A stretch of DNA of 64,000 nt. Origin: Marinilongibacter aquaticus (GTDB lineage: Bacteria > Bacteroidota > Bacteroidia > Cytophagales > Spirosomataceae). Under the pieces are notes generated by a model, which did not search any database, was not told the DNA's origin, and worked only from the letters and a program-made list of their open reading frames with translations. The DNA lies in the NCBI RefSeq assembly GCF_020149935.1, contig NZ_CP083757.1:2691501-2755500 (forward strand), read 5' to 3'. The position numbers and the translations under genes were made by a program. Shown here in pieces: positions 1-9,339 of the stretch. How positions within the stretch are numbered: position 1 is the stretch's first letter; each line of letters begins with the position of its first letter.

Positions 1-2134
1 CGAAACCAATGTCCTTGGTCTCTGTCGACTCCCATTTAATGCCAGCATCGCGGTAGGTCGAATATGCCGCTCCAGTGGCCAAGCCCCCGCCGATTGAATA
101 ATTTCGGCCAGACTCCAACACCGTTTGGTATGGATAGTTTCCGATGTTTTGGTTACCGAGAATCCCCCAAGAAGCCTTCAGTTTCAAATTGCTCAAGAAC
201 TTGACATCCCGCAAAAACTCTTCTTCAGAAATACGCCAGCCCAATGCCGCAGAAGGAAAAATCGCATATTTCTGCGATTTCGGAAAACGAGAAGACCCAT
301 CGTAACGCACAGTTGATTCCAATAGATAGCGTTCGTTCCAGCTGTATTGTACACGACCAAAGACCGATTCTATCGCCCACTCTTCATTGAAACCATTCAC
401 TTGCTGGTTGTCTGCACTACCCAAATCGATTACAGTATAATCGTTGCTCGCGAAGTTTTGACGATAGCCGCTGAAATAATCGTTCTTTTGGTTCTCGAAA
501 GCATAGCCTAAGAGTACATCCAGATTGCTTACACCAATGTTTCGGTTATAATTAGCCGTAAATTGTGCGGTACGATAAATGAACTTGTTGCTTATTTGCT
601 CCAAAAAGCTCTGGGCATTGCTCACGTTGTTGTTCAACTTCTGCGAAGCCAAAAAGGACTTCATATTATCGAAACCAAAATTATAGCCGCCAATGGCCGA
701 CAAGGTTAACCCTTTGAGGGGCTTGTAGTCCAACTTCATATTCACACCGGCCTTGGTGGTGTTGTTTGTCAGGTAAGAATCTGAATTGATCCAAGCCACG
801 GGCGTGCCCCCACTTTCTGGGCCAATTCCAAAATCTCCGTTCGATGCTTGCCCAAGAAAAATGGCCGGATAACGCACCGCATTTTGCACCAGCTGATTCA
901 ACATAGTACTGTTGTTGGGCACGAAAGAAGAGCGATCTCCCGTCGATGAGCGACTGCCCTTGTTGGCCGTCACCTGCGGTTCGTTGCGGTTTTCAATCGA
1001 ACCGTAAAGTCGAGTGGTAAGAGTAAATTGCTTGCCCAATTCATTGATCAAGTTCGCTCGGAGGTTATACCTATCGTAGTTGTTTTTTGGGATAATCCCA
1101 TTTTGGTTCAAATATCCCCCCGAAATAAAATATTTCTGCTTTTGATTGCCCCCGTTCAACGTGAGGTTGTGCCCTTGCTGAAACCCATTCTTGGCCATCA
1201 AATCTTCCAAAAATTGCGTATTCGGATAATTATCGGGATCACTTTGCGATTTGTACTTGTCTATCTCTTCTTGCGTAAAGCTGTTTGTCCCATTTGCTTC
1301 ATTGTACAATTCGGCATACTCCCAAGAGTTTGCATATTTCGGAAGGAACGTCGGTGTATTTGTGCCCACATATCCCGTATAATTGATTTTGAGTTTTTCT
1401 TCCGCTCCGCTGTTCGTTGTGATCAAAATCACCCCATTGGCCGAACGGGCTCCATAAATAGCTGCCGAAGACGCATCTTTCAGTACCGAAATCGACTTGA
1501 TATCGTATGGGTTCACTTCATTGAGCGTGCCGGGAATCCCATCGATCAAAACCAGAGCATTGGGCGAGGCCCCAAAAGAACCTACACCCCGAACGCGGAT
1601 TTCGCCCTGGCCTACCCCTGGTTGGCCACTTCTTTGAATGACCGTAACCCCGGGCATTTGTCCCGTAATGGCTTGTGAAAGCTGGGTCACTGGCCTGTTG
1701 GCAATCTCTTTATTCGAAATCTGAGAAATCGAACCGATGACATTTACCTTCTTCTGCTCTCCATACCCAATGACCATCACTTCGTCGAGCATGGCATTGT
1801 TTTCTTCAAGTTGTACATCCAGCTGCCCGTTGTTACCCACTTGTACCTCTTTGGTTTTGTATCCCACAAAAGAAAACACAAGCATAGCCTTGGGCTCGCT
1901 CACGCTAATCTGGTAATGTCCCGAAGCATCGGTCACCACCCCATTGGTAGTCCCTTTTTGCGTCACGTTCACCCCGGGAATTTGCATTCCCGACGCATCG
2001 CTAACTGTGCCCTGTATCGCTTGGGCGAGGGCCACCGACATACATAAAAAGAGCATCGCGAGTGTGATACCCCCCCGATAAACGAACCTCTTCCCTTTCT
2101 TCCGAGAGACTCGTGAAATGTAGAAATTTTTCAT
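1..2134 (-). CDS. SusC/RagA-family TonB-linked outer membrane protein (3' end beyond left edge)
   Basis: Outer-membrane TonB-dependent transporter of the SusC type, which takes up oligosaccharides or other large nutrients with a SusD lipoprotein lid. About 711 codons are visible and the C-terminal barrel strands lie beyond base 1. The start ATG (2132-2134) opens a long basic and then hydrophobic signal peptide ending near LAQA (residue about 38). A carboxypeptidase-regulatory-like domain follows (about 39-115), then the LDEVMVIGYG linker typical of SusC, then a plug domain with IRVRGVGSF and ALVLIDGIPG. The rest reads as alternating aromatic beta-strands of the barrel. A susD gene would be expected further left, outside the window. 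The substrate cannot be told. The long frames on the opposite strand here are shadows. Confidence 0.95.
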   Translation of the reverse strand, partial: MKNFYISRVSRKKGKRFVYRGGITLAMLFLCMSVALAQAIQGTVSDASGMQIPGVNVTQKGTTNGVVTDASGHYQISVSEPKAMLVFSFVGYKTKEVQVGNNGQLDVQLEENNAMLDEVMVIGYGEQKKVNVIGSISQISNKEIANRPVTQLSQAITGQMPGVTVIQRSGQPGVGQGEIRVRGVGSFGASPNALVLIDGIPGTLNEVNPYDIKSISVLKDASSAAIYGARSANGVILITTNSGAEEKLKINYTGYVGTNTPTFLPKYANSWEYAELYNEANGTNSFTQEEIDKYKSQSDPDNYPNTQFLEDLMAKNGFQQGHNLTLNGGNQKQKYFISGGYLNQNGIIPKNNYDRYNLRANLINELGKQFTLTTRLYGSIENRNEPQVTANKGSRSSTGDRSSFVPNNSTMLNQLVQNAVRYPAIFLGQASNGDFGIGPESGGTPVAWINSDSYLTNNTTKAGVNMKLDYKPLKGLTLSAIGGYNFGFDNMKSFLASQKLNNNVSNAQSFLEQISNKFIYRTAQFTANYNRNIGVSNLDVLLGYAFENQKNDYFSGYRQNFASNDYTVIDLGSADNQQVNGFNEEWAIESVFGRVQYSWNERYLLESTVRYDGSSRFPKSQKYAIFPSAALGWRISEEEFLRDVKFLSNLKLKASWGILGNQNIGNYPYQTVLESGRNYSIGGGLATGAAYSTYRDAGIKWESTETKDIGF

Positions 2135-2530
2135 GTGTAAAAAGTATTTGTAAGAGTTGATTTGCAAGCCTAGGAAGAGAAAGAAGAAGACAACAGTCTC
2201 GCCATTGACCAAGACCCCCTCTTCGTATATACATTATGGGTAATAAAGCTACCCCTATTCGCCTTTACATTTTTTACGCATGTTTGAAGATATTAATACT
2301 ATTCAACCCAATTTTATCCTAATCGATCTTACAATCACACAAAACAGCCTTTTGAAAAGCAAAATTGTTCTCTTTTTTCTCCAATAAATGCCGCATTTCA
2401 AATCAAACTCAAGTAAACTCTTTGCGTATTTCGCCTATTTCACAACAGTTTTTTGCAATACCTGCTTTTTTACCAGCCCGAGCATTGCTGACCCACGCTT
2501 TTCCACTATTTTGAATGAAAAAAATACAAA
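2135..2530. other. Divergent intergenic spacer between susC-like and phoD-like genes
   Basis: A non-coding stretch of 396 bases between two divergently transcribed genes. Toward the phosphatase gene there is a weak Bacteroidota-type promoter candidate: TTTG at 2421-2424 and GTTTTTTG at 2448-2455, spacer 23, two mismatches to TAnnTTTG. I found no matching box toward the susC-like gene, and no hairpin, repeat or RNA gene. Confidence 0.4.
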
Positions 2531-5119
2531 ATGAATCGCCGGAAAGCCCTGAAAACCGTCGCATTGGGAGCCTTGATGCCAAGCTTCTATGCCCAAGCCC
2601 GAGAAAATCACTTTAAGCCCTCTTCTTTTCATTTCAAAAGCGATTGGCAAAACTGGCCAAACATGCCCTGGGTAGGTCCTGAATTTTGGGCCAACCGTCT
2701 TCAAGATTGGGAAATTAAAGAGGGCAAATTGCTGTGCAACCTGACCGGCCCAAGGCGAAACGTACACTTCATGCCCGCGTTTGTCGATGAAAAAACGCAA
2801 GCGTTTTCAGTTTCTACCGATTTAGAGTTATTGAATACCAAACTCTCCGATTGTTGTTTTGGCATAGAGATTGGTTCAAAAGGCCCTTTTGAAGACTACC
2901 GCTCTGCGGCTGTATTTGGCAAGGGTTTGGCCATTGGTATAAATGGAAATCAAGAACTTGTTATTGGCAATACTCCGATAAGCAAGCTATCAAGGCCCGC
3001 GAAAACGCTTTCCTTAAAAATAGATGCCATTAAGAAGAATGCAGAATTCCTTCTTTCTGTTGCCCTTAGCGATGCGGCCACGAAACGCGAGCTCGTACAA
3101 ATAAAGGACTATCCTGTAAAAGCCGAAGAAATGAGGGGAAGCATCTCTCTTTTGGCCGATCATCGGGAAAAAGAAATCCGAGAAATTCCCTCCGTCGCTT
3201 TTCAAAACTTTGCTCTCCAATCGGAGACTCTGAATTCAAATTCAGAAAGAATTTACGGGCCAATTTGCTTCGCACAATATACCTTGCACCAGGGCAAACT
3301 GAAGCTGACGGCCCAGCTGACTCCTGCAGCCGATATTCCCGGCACAAAAGTGTATTTGGAAACAAAAGAAAGCGGCCAATGGAAAACACTTCAAGAGGGC
3401 CAAATCTACCCCAAAGCGAGGGCTGTGAATTTCATGGTCGACAATTGGACACAAACGGAAGCCATTCCCTATCGTGTGGTTTTACAAATTCCATTGCATT
3501 CGGGATTGGTAGATTACACCTATGCGGGCAGCATAGCACAAGAGCCCATTGATAAAAACGAAATCAAGACTGCCGTTTTCAGTTGCAATTTCCATTACGG
3601 TTTTCCCGATAACGATGTGGTGGAAAACATGGAATTTCTCGACCCCGACATTGTCTTGTTTCTTGGCGACCAATTTTACGAAGGTACCGGAGGCTTTGGC
3701 GTAGACTACCACGGCACATTGGAAAAAACCAGCCTCGACTACCTCAGAAAGTGGTACATGTTCGGTTGGTCCTACCGCTCACTTTTTCAACACAGGCCTT
3801 GTGCAATCATTCCCGATGACCACGACGTGTATCATGGCAATGTTTGGGGCGAAGCCGGAAAAGCAGCCGACACTTCGAAAAAGCTTGTGTATGAAGTGCA
3901 GGATAGTGGCGGTTACAAAATGAGTCCCGATTGGCTCAACATGATTCAGTTTACACAAACAAGCCACCTTCCCGATGCCTTTGATCCACGACCTGTAAAG
4001 CGAGGAATTGGCGTGTACTACACCGAGTGGAAATACGGCGGCATCAGTTTCGCGATACTCGAAGACCGCAAGTTTAAATCGGCCCCAAAACATGTACTGC
4101 CCGAAGAAGCACAAGTACAAAACGGCTGGATATTGAACCAAGATTTTGATATCAAAAAGTACCGTGATATCGACGCCAACCTTCTGGGTAAAAGACAGGA
4201 ATACTTTCTTGACCAATGGGCCAGCAATTGGGGACCGCACGACGAATTCAAAGTGGTGCTTTCGCAAACCAACTTCTCCACGGTAGCCACATTGCCCGAA
4301 TCGGCCGTGAATGATCAAGTAGTGCCCACCCTGCACATTCCCGAAAAAGGAGAATACGTATTGGGCGACAAACCCACTGCCGACATGGACTCGAACGGAT
4401 GGCCACAGAAAAAAAGAGATTTAGCATTGGAAAAAATAAGAAAGGCCTTCGCCTTCCACATTGCGGGCGATCAACATGTGGCCTCGTTCATTCACTACGG
4501 TATAGACGAATTCAACGACAGCGGCTTTGCCTTTGCGGGCCCAGCCCTCAACAATATTTTTCCGCGTCGTTTTTGGCCTCCAATAGACAGTTCGAAACAT
4601 ACTGTGGAAAATCCGGCTTATACAGGTAAGCATTTTGATGGGTTCGGAAACCGAATGGAGGTCTTGGCCGTGGGCAATCCGTACAATACAAAAGTGGAAC
4701 CGGCCATCTTGCACAACAGAGCAACGGGCTATGGCTTGGTTACATTCGACAAAAACAACCGTAAAATAAAAACCGAATGCTGGTCTAGATTGCACAAACC
4801 CAAGATTAACCGAAACGACCAAATGCCTGGATGGCCCATTACTATCGCCCAAGAAGACAATTATGCCAAAGAGGCCTTGGCCTTTTTGCCTACCATAAAA
4901 GTGGAAAATTGCAAAAAGCCAGTTTTTTCTATTTATAATGATAAAAGCGATTTAATCTACAGTGTGCGAGCAAAAGAAAACCAATTCCGCCCAAAAGTCT
5001 TCGAAAATGGCGAATACGAGGTAAAAATCCTCAATCCCGCAAATGGCGAATCGTGCATACTCAAAGGGATAAAACTTGCGAAAAATGCGAACGATTCACT
5101 TTTGGCAAAACTTAGATAA
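2531..5119 (+). CDS. PhoD-like metallophosphatase (alkaline phosphatase D family), exported
   Basis: A predicted exported phosphodiesterase/phosphatase of the PhoD type, using metal ions to hydrolyse phosphate esters outside the cytoplasm. The N-terminus carries a Tat-like signal (NRRKALK, then a hydrophobic run ending near residue 22). Residues to about 340 form a beta-rich N-terminal region, and the catalytic part follows. It shows FLGDQFYEG (about 376-384), PDDHDVYHGN (about 426-435) and IAGDQHVASF (about 643-652), the metal-binding motifs of PhoD-like phosphatases. At 862 residues it is much longer than Bacillus PhoD, but long forms are common in Bacteroidota and Planctomycetes. It stands alone, divergent from the susC-like gene, and the pilus-like operon promoter follows. 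The physiological substrate is unknown. Confidence 0.85.
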   Translation: MNRRKALKTVALGALMPSFYAQARENHFKPSSFHFKSDWQNWPNMPWVGPEFWANRLQDWEIKEGKLLCNLTGPRRNVHFMPAFVDEKTQAFSVSTDLELLNTKLSDCCFGIEIGSKGPFEDYRSAAVFGKGLAIGINGNQELVIGNTPISKLSRPAKTLSLKIDAIKKNAEFLLSVALSDAATKRELVQIKDYPVKAEEMRGSISLLADHREKEIREIPSVAFQNFALQSETLNSNSERIYGPICFAQYTLHQGKLKLTAQLTPAADIPGTKVYLETKESGQWKTLQEGQIYPKARAVNFMVDNWTQTEAIPYRVVLQIPLHSGLVDYTYAGSIAQEPIDKNEIKTAVFSCNFHYGFPDNDVVENMEFLDPDIVLFLGDQFYEGTGGFGVDYHGTLEKTSLDYLRKWYMFGWSYRSLFQHRPCAIIPDDHDVYHGNVWGEAGKAADTSKKLVYEVQDSGGYKMSPDWLNMIQFTQTSHLPDAFDPRPVKRGIGVYYTEWKYGGISFAILEDRKFKSAPKHVLPEEAQVQNGWILNQDFDIKKYRDIDANLLGKRQEYFLDQWASNWGPHDEFKVVLSQTNFSTVATLPESAVNDQVVPTLHIPEKGEYVLGDKPTADMDSNGWPQKKRDLALEKIRKAFAFHIAGDQHVASFIHYGIDEFNDSGFAFAGPALNNIFPRRFWPPIDSSKHTVENPAYTGKHFDGFGNRMEVLAVGNPYNTKVEPAILHNRATGYGLVTFDKNNRKIKTECWSRLHKPKINRNDQMPGWPITIAQEDNYAKEALAFLPTIKVENCKKPVFSIYNDKSDLIYSVRAKENQFRPKVFENGEYEVKILNPANGESCILKGIKLAKNANDSLLAKLR

Positions 5120-5172
5120 GCACATTTGAAAAATTGTACTTTAGTAACAAATATTGCAATGGCAACTTTTTA

Positions 5173-5205
5173 TTGGCCTGATTTCAAAGTATTTATTTAG
5201 TTTTG
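5173..5205 (+). promoter_or_regulatory. Bacteroidota-type promoter of the pilus-like operon
   Basis: TAGTTTTG at 5198-5205 matches TAnnTTTG exactly. TTGG at 5173-5176 is one base off the upstream TTTG box, with a 21-base spacer. It would give a leader of roughly 55 bases before the ATG at 5266. Confidence 0.55.
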
Positions 5206-5265
5206 TACAAACCACTGTTGGTAAGTTTTTTTTGCTCAACAACCTTTTATTACAATTTTTCACAT

Positions 5266-5826
5266 ATGAAATCGACTAAACTAATTACCATTTTACTGGC
5301 AGTTTTTATTGCCACTGCTTGCCTTGAAAGTTACGGACAAGACACGAACACAGACAATCACACAATCACAGTCACCATTCCATCTGTCGCTCTTTTGGAT
5401 TTGGAGACCAGTGGTACGCGAAACTTTACGGCGGCCTTCACAGCCCCGACTGAAGCAGGTGACAACCTCACGGCTCCGTCCGACAACACGGACCTTTGGC
5501 TGAACTACACTTCGGTGATCACAGGTACGGCCACAAAAAAGGTTACCGCGACTTTGAGTGAATTGGTTGACGGTGTGGACATCAAATTGGCCGTAGCCTC
5601 ATCAAGCACGGGTTCTGGCGACAAAGGTACGCCCATCGGAAGTGCCACCACCTTGTCTACTAGTGCCACTGATGTCATTACGGCGATAGGCAGTGCCTAC
5701 ACCGTTTCCGGAGCAAGCTCTGGCCACCAGCTTACCTACAGCTTTGTGGCTGAGGATGCTAACTTTGCCGACCTCGCCTCTGGAAGTACGACTGTCACTG
5801 TAACCTACACGATGATTGCCGAGTAA
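5266..5826 (+). CDS. Small secreted beta-rich subunit A (pilin-like), first gene of usher-like operon
   Basis: A secreted protein of 186 residues that I do not recognise as a named family. The start at 5266 (MKSTKLI) is preferred because it opens a normal signal peptide (hydrophobic LLAVFIATAC, then SYGQ); the longer frame from 5203 begins inside the promoter. The mature part is rich in Thr, Ser, Val and Asp with no lysine-rich or catalytic motif, as in a beta-sandwich. It shares with the protein at 9336 the motifs VALLDL near the mature N-terminus, EAGDNL, an LWLNYTS/VWLNISS block, and a final strand SGSTTVTVTYT. That final strand resembles the last strand of archaic chaperone-usher pilins (spore coat U type). 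The Cys in the signal is a possible lipobox, but its context is poor. The stop overlaps the next start (TAATG). Inferred role: structural subunit of a surface fibre. Confidence 0.75.
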   Translation: MKSTKLITILLAVFIATACLESYGQDTNTDNHTITVTIPSVALLDLETSGTRNFTAAFTAPTEAGDNLTAPSDNTDLWLNYTSVITGTATKKVTATLSELVDGVDIKLAVASSSTGSGDKGTPIGSATTLSTSATDVITAIGSAYTVSGASSGHQLTYSFVAEDANFADLASGSTTVTVTYTMIAE

Positions 5827-6620
5827 TGAGCCGAGAAGTTAAATTCTCGCTTTGCTTATTGTCATTTTTACTCTTGGGGTATGTTCGTGCCCACAGCACC
5901 GTCATTATCATGAACGGCCTGAGCCACGAGCATATCCTAGGCAGTACAAATGAGGTACGGGGTTATGTGGAATTGAAAAATACGGGCAGATCACTGGAGC
6001 GTGTCGTATTCTATTTGAACGACCTTGAAAACCAATGTGCCTCCGGACAATTATTGTATCAGCAATTGGGAGAAAATCCACGATCTTTAGCAGAACACTT
6101 GCACATTTCTGCCACCGAATACACGCTGCAGCCAAACGAAGTGTACAGGCTTGGCTACAGTATCACGGGCTTGGGGCTTGAAAGCAAAACCGGTTCGTTT
6201 TGGTCGGTTTTGATGATTGAACTTGCCGAGCCCATCAATACGAAAAAACAGCAGGCCTTTCAGATAAATTCGAAGGTACGCTACGCGGTTCAGTTGATTG
6301 CGAACGTAGGCGAAAAACAAGCCGAAAGCTTAAGTTTTGCCCAAGTCGAATTCGATGAAGAAAACCCGTCTTTGCTAAAAGTACGCATGAAAAACGACGG
6401 GTTATTTTCTTTAAAATCAAAGGTGAACATTGAGGTTTTTGATGCAAACGGAACCAAAATATTTTCGGAAAACTCTGCCTTCAAGCGGCTGTATCCATTG
6501 AATTGCAATTTGTACACTTTTGACCTGTCGGCTTTACCCAAAGGGAAGTACGACGGCGTTTTGGTAGCCGATACGGGAACCAATCTCTTCGGCACCAATT
6601 TTAACGTCGAACTGGAATAA
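5826..6620 (+). CDS. Periplasmic two-domain Ig-like protein, chaperone-like
   Basis: 264 residues with a signal peptide (MSREVKFSLCLLSFLLL, cleavage near RAHS). Two beta-sandwich domains can be inferred. The first (about 25-155) has VRGYVELKNTG, TLQPNEVYRLGYSITG and SFWSVLMIEL, and ends in INSKVRYAVQLIANV. The second (about 165-264) has a strand pattern ending in LSALPKGKYDGVLVAD. The first domain's layout resembles both PapD-type pilus chaperones and the DUF916-type proteins that hold WxL proteins in Gram-positives; I cannot decide between them by eye. It is translationally coupled to the subunit A gene (1-base overlap) and lies 31 bases before the barrel gene. Inferred role: periplasmic chaperone or anchor for the small subunits. 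No catalytic residues are visible. Confidence 0.7.
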   Translation: MSREVKFSLCLLSFLLLGYVRAHSTVIIMNGLSHEHILGSTNEVRGYVELKNTGRSLERVVFYLNDLENQCASGQLLYQQLGENPRSLAEHLHISATEYTLQPNEVYRLGYSITGLGLESKTGSFWSVLMIELAEPINTKKQQAFQINSKVRYAVQLIANVGEKQAESLSFAQVEFDEENPSLLKVRMKNDGLFSLKSKVNIEVFDANGTKIFSENSAFKRLYPLNCNLYTFDLSALPKGKYDGVLVADTGTNLFGTNFNVELE

Positions 6621-6651
6621 CTTGTTAAGACGGTGATTAAACCACTAATCC

Positions 6652-9339
6652 ATGAGGCATCTTATCGCAGTACTGGTTTTTGTATTGCCGATTATCGGTT
6701 TAGGGCAGCAATTGCCCCGCATTACTGCCGTAAATTTGCCCGACAGTATTGACACTGAGAGCTTCTTTAGTTTTTTCATAGAGATTCACGATTCCCGCGG
6801 ACTTCCAGAAAACCTGAACGCTCAACTCGAATTGCCCGAAAATTGGAAAATTGTCAACAGTCGGGAAATCTTGAGAGAGCCCGTGCGTGTGCGAAATCTT
6901 TACACCGTACAAAACGGTTTCCAGCTTACTGGCAATTACCCCATTCGTTTCCGTTTTCGCGACAGTTTCGGGCAAAGCCACATCAAGCAATTCCTCGTCT
7001 TTGTCAGAAAAAAGCAAGACATCGTGCTTTTCAGCGAGAGCGTACCGCAATTCATGAAAGTAGGCGACACCCTGGATGTGGATTTACAAGTGCTCAACAG
7101 GGGCAACGGCACGGAAGTGATCGACCTGCAAACAAACTTTCCCGACGCCGAAATATCCAGCCACTCTTTGAAATTGGCTCCCTTTGAAAAAGAAACGGTG
7201 CACATCCGAAAGCCGATATTTCCCATATCTTCCAGCTACGAAAGCATGAACCTGACGGTTCGGGCCGAAACCAAAAGCAATTTAAACAAAGTGCATTCGA
7301 CCAATGTGCTTGTTTTCGACAGCCGCAAAAAAAACAAAGTAGACGACCGCTTGCGTTTCCCTATTTATTTTGGTGGCCGATACAATTATTATACCGACAG
7401 CCAGAACAAACAAAACGCCTATCAGTTGCTTGCGGGCGGACAGGGCTTTTTGGATAGAAGGGAAAACAATTGGCTCTCGTTTACCCTTCGCGGGCCGAAT
7501 ACAATCGAGTTTCCTGCTCTTGGTCTGTACGACCTTTACCAATTGAACTACCGCTACAAAAAACAAACCGAACTGTATGCCGGCGATTTTCAACTTCGGT
7601 TTACACGCTTATTGAGCCAGAACCGTTTCGGTCGAGGAGCCTACATTTCGCAAGAATTTGGCCCAGTAGGACTAAAAGCATTCTACCTCAAACCACGGTT
7701 TTATGCTCCGAGCAAAGAAAATTATGGTGGCCAATTTTCATACGCCTTCAACCCTTTGTTCCGCGTTTCGACTTCGTATTTTCACAAATCTCTGATTCGA
7801 GAAGGGCAAAGCAGTGCACACGAAATTGTCAATCTCGGGACAGCATACACGGGAAAAAACTTAGAATTCGACTTTGAAGTGGCGGGCGATAACCGTGTGG
7901 AAAAAGAGAGCTTGGGCACATTTGGCACCCTGAGTTTCAGCCCGAAACGTTTTCGGTTTCAGCAAACCTTTATTTTCGCAGGACGCGATTTCAACGGCTT
8001 TTATACAAACAGTCGCTTTTTGAACAGCTCGCTTAATTATCAACTCAGTAAGGCTTTCAGCATCGGTTTCAACGGGTATTATTCGCGTCTCAACCCGAAT
8101 TTCGATATCCTTTCTTTTCAAAATTCGCCCGAGAGCAAATCGTATATGTTGTTTTTCAATTTTGTGCCAAGTCCAAAACACAACATCCTAATCAACCTGA
8201 GCCGACAAGACAAAAAAGACGTGGCTGCTTTTCAGCAATACAATTACAGCGAAAATTACGCCATGCTAATGTACAGGCTGCAACTGAGGCGTTTCTCGCT
8301 CACGGCTCAACAACGTTTGGGGCAGCTTACCAATCGACTGACGGAAAACCGATTCAACCAAGCCCAAATTTCATATTCTTCTTGGCTTCAGCCCGAGTTT
8401 TCTTTTGGGGCCTTTTCGCTGGGCGGCTTTTTCAATTACGAAAACAGTTCGCGTTTTTCTCAAATTAGCGAAAGACAGAAAATGTATTTCTACGGAGGAA
8501 ACATCGGTTTCCACCCTTCGGAGTCTTTCGACTTTCGGGCTTCATACCGAAACAATTTTGCCCCCGACGAGCTTTTTCGCCAACGTACTCTGTTGAATGC
8601 CAGCCTGCGATACAAAACCCGTTTTCACGAATTCATAGCCCAAGCCAACTCCTTTATCCTGCCCTACGGAAACTTGCAAAACATTGCCTATTTCTCTGTA
8701 AGCTACATTCTTCATTTGTATCCCAAATTGAAATCGAGCAAAGGCTTGAGCCACATTAGCGGAAACCTGATCGGGAACAACCCCAATGAAGTGGCCAACA
8801 AAATCATTCAACTGAACGACAGGCTCTATCTTACCGACAAAAACGGCCATTTCGAATTCCGCGACATCGAACCCGCCAAATACACCTTGAATGTACGACA
8901 GGATATGCTGGCTTCAGAGGGTTTGATTACACAGAAAAATCTTCCGCAAGACATTGATTTGCAGCCCAATCAAGATTATATAGTCGATGTGGAAATTCAA
9001 AAAGCGAGCCGCATCGATGGGCAAATTGTGCTTCAGAATGTGCCTGAAAATTCTAGAACACCAAGAGTATTGATTCGCCTCAGCAACAAGCAAGAGCAGT
9101 ATTTGGCCGAAATGAACATCAATCAGGCTTTTAAATTCAACAACATTGTGCCCGGAGCCTACACTTTGGAGGCCTTTTTGCCTGATCAAGACCCCGACTG
9201 GATTTTGGAAAACAACATTCAATTGTTGAATATTGAAAGAGAAAGCGAAATAAAAGTACAGTTCATCCTGAAAAAGAGAGAGCGACAAGTTCAGTTTTCG
9301 AATAAAGTATTTCAGCTTAACACAAAAAAGAGAAAATGA
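6652..9339 (+). CDS. Large outer-membrane beta-barrel protein with Ig-like and SpaA-like domains, usher-like
   Basis: 895 residues with a signal peptide (MRHLIAVLVFVLPIIGLG). In order: two Ig-like domains (about 20-115 and 120-225, the second with VGDTLDVDLQVLNRGNG), then about 450 residues of alternating aromatic strands with many Tyr, Phe, Asn and Arg, typical of an outer-membrane barrel (about 230-690). After these come two carboxypeptidase-regulatory/SpaA-like domains (about 700-880), each with a turn such as LTDKNGHFEFRDIEPAKYTL. There is no TonB box and no SusC-type plug. Size, barrel and C-terminal beta domains parallel fimbrial ushers, as does the position between the chaperone-like and subunit genes. 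It shows none of the sequence motifs of PapC/FimD that I know. Its last codons overlap the next start (ATGA). Inferred role: export and assembly pore for the small subunits. Confidence 0.75.
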   Translation: MRHLIAVLVFVLPIIGLGQQLPRITAVNLPDSIDTESFFSFFIEIHDSRGLPENLNAQLELPENWKIVNSREILREPVRVRNLYTVQNGFQLTGNYPIRFRFRDSFGQSHIKQFLVFVRKKQDIVLFSESVPQFMKVGDTLDVDLQVLNRGNGTEVIDLQTNFPDAEISSHSLKLAPFEKETVHIRKPIFPISSSYESMNLTVRAETKSNLNKVHSTNVLVFDSRKKNKVDDRLRFPIYFGGRYNYYTDSQNKQNAYQLLAGGQGFLDRRENNWLSFTLRGPNTIEFPALGLYDLYQLNYRYKKQTELYAGDFQLRFTRLLSQNRFGRGAYISQEFGPVGLKAFYLKPRFYAPSKENYGGQFSYAFNPLFRVSTSYFHKSLIREGQSSAHEIVNLGTAYTGKNLEFDFEVAGDNRVEKESLGTFGTLSFSPKRFRFQQTFIFAGRDFNGFYTNSRFLNSSLNYQLSKAFSIGFNGYYSRLNPNFDILSFQNSPESKSYMLFFNFVPSPKHNILINLSRQDKKDVAAFQQYNYSENYAMLMYRLQLRRFSLTAQQRLGQLTNRLTENRFNQAQISYSSWLQPEFSFGAFSLGGFFNYENSSRFSQISERQKMYFYGGNIGFHPSESFDFRASYRNNFAPDELFRQRTLLNASLRYKTRFHEFIAQANSFILPYGNLQNIAYFSVSYILHLYPKLKSSKGLSHISGNLIGNNPNEVANKIIQLNDRLYLTDKNGHFEFRDIEPAKYTLNVRQDMLASEGLITQKNLPQDIDLQPNQDYIVDVEIQKASRIDGQIVLQNVPENSRTPRVLIRLSNKQEQYLAEMNINQAFKFNNIVPGAYTLEAFLPDQDPDWILENNIQLLNIERESEIKVQFILKKRERQVQFSNKVFQLNTKKRK

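Noticed and set aside
1028-1678. A 216-codon frame on the plus strand at the left end, and shorter ones at 125-316 and 1811-2047
   Set aside because: They lie wholly inside the susC-like gene on the minus strand, whose translation shows full family motifs; the plus-strand products have no recognisable features.
5826-6620. Firm assignment of the 264-residue protein as a PapD-type chaperone or as a DUF916 protein
   Set aside because: Features of both are visible, but neither set is complete enough by eye; only a profile or structure search can decide.
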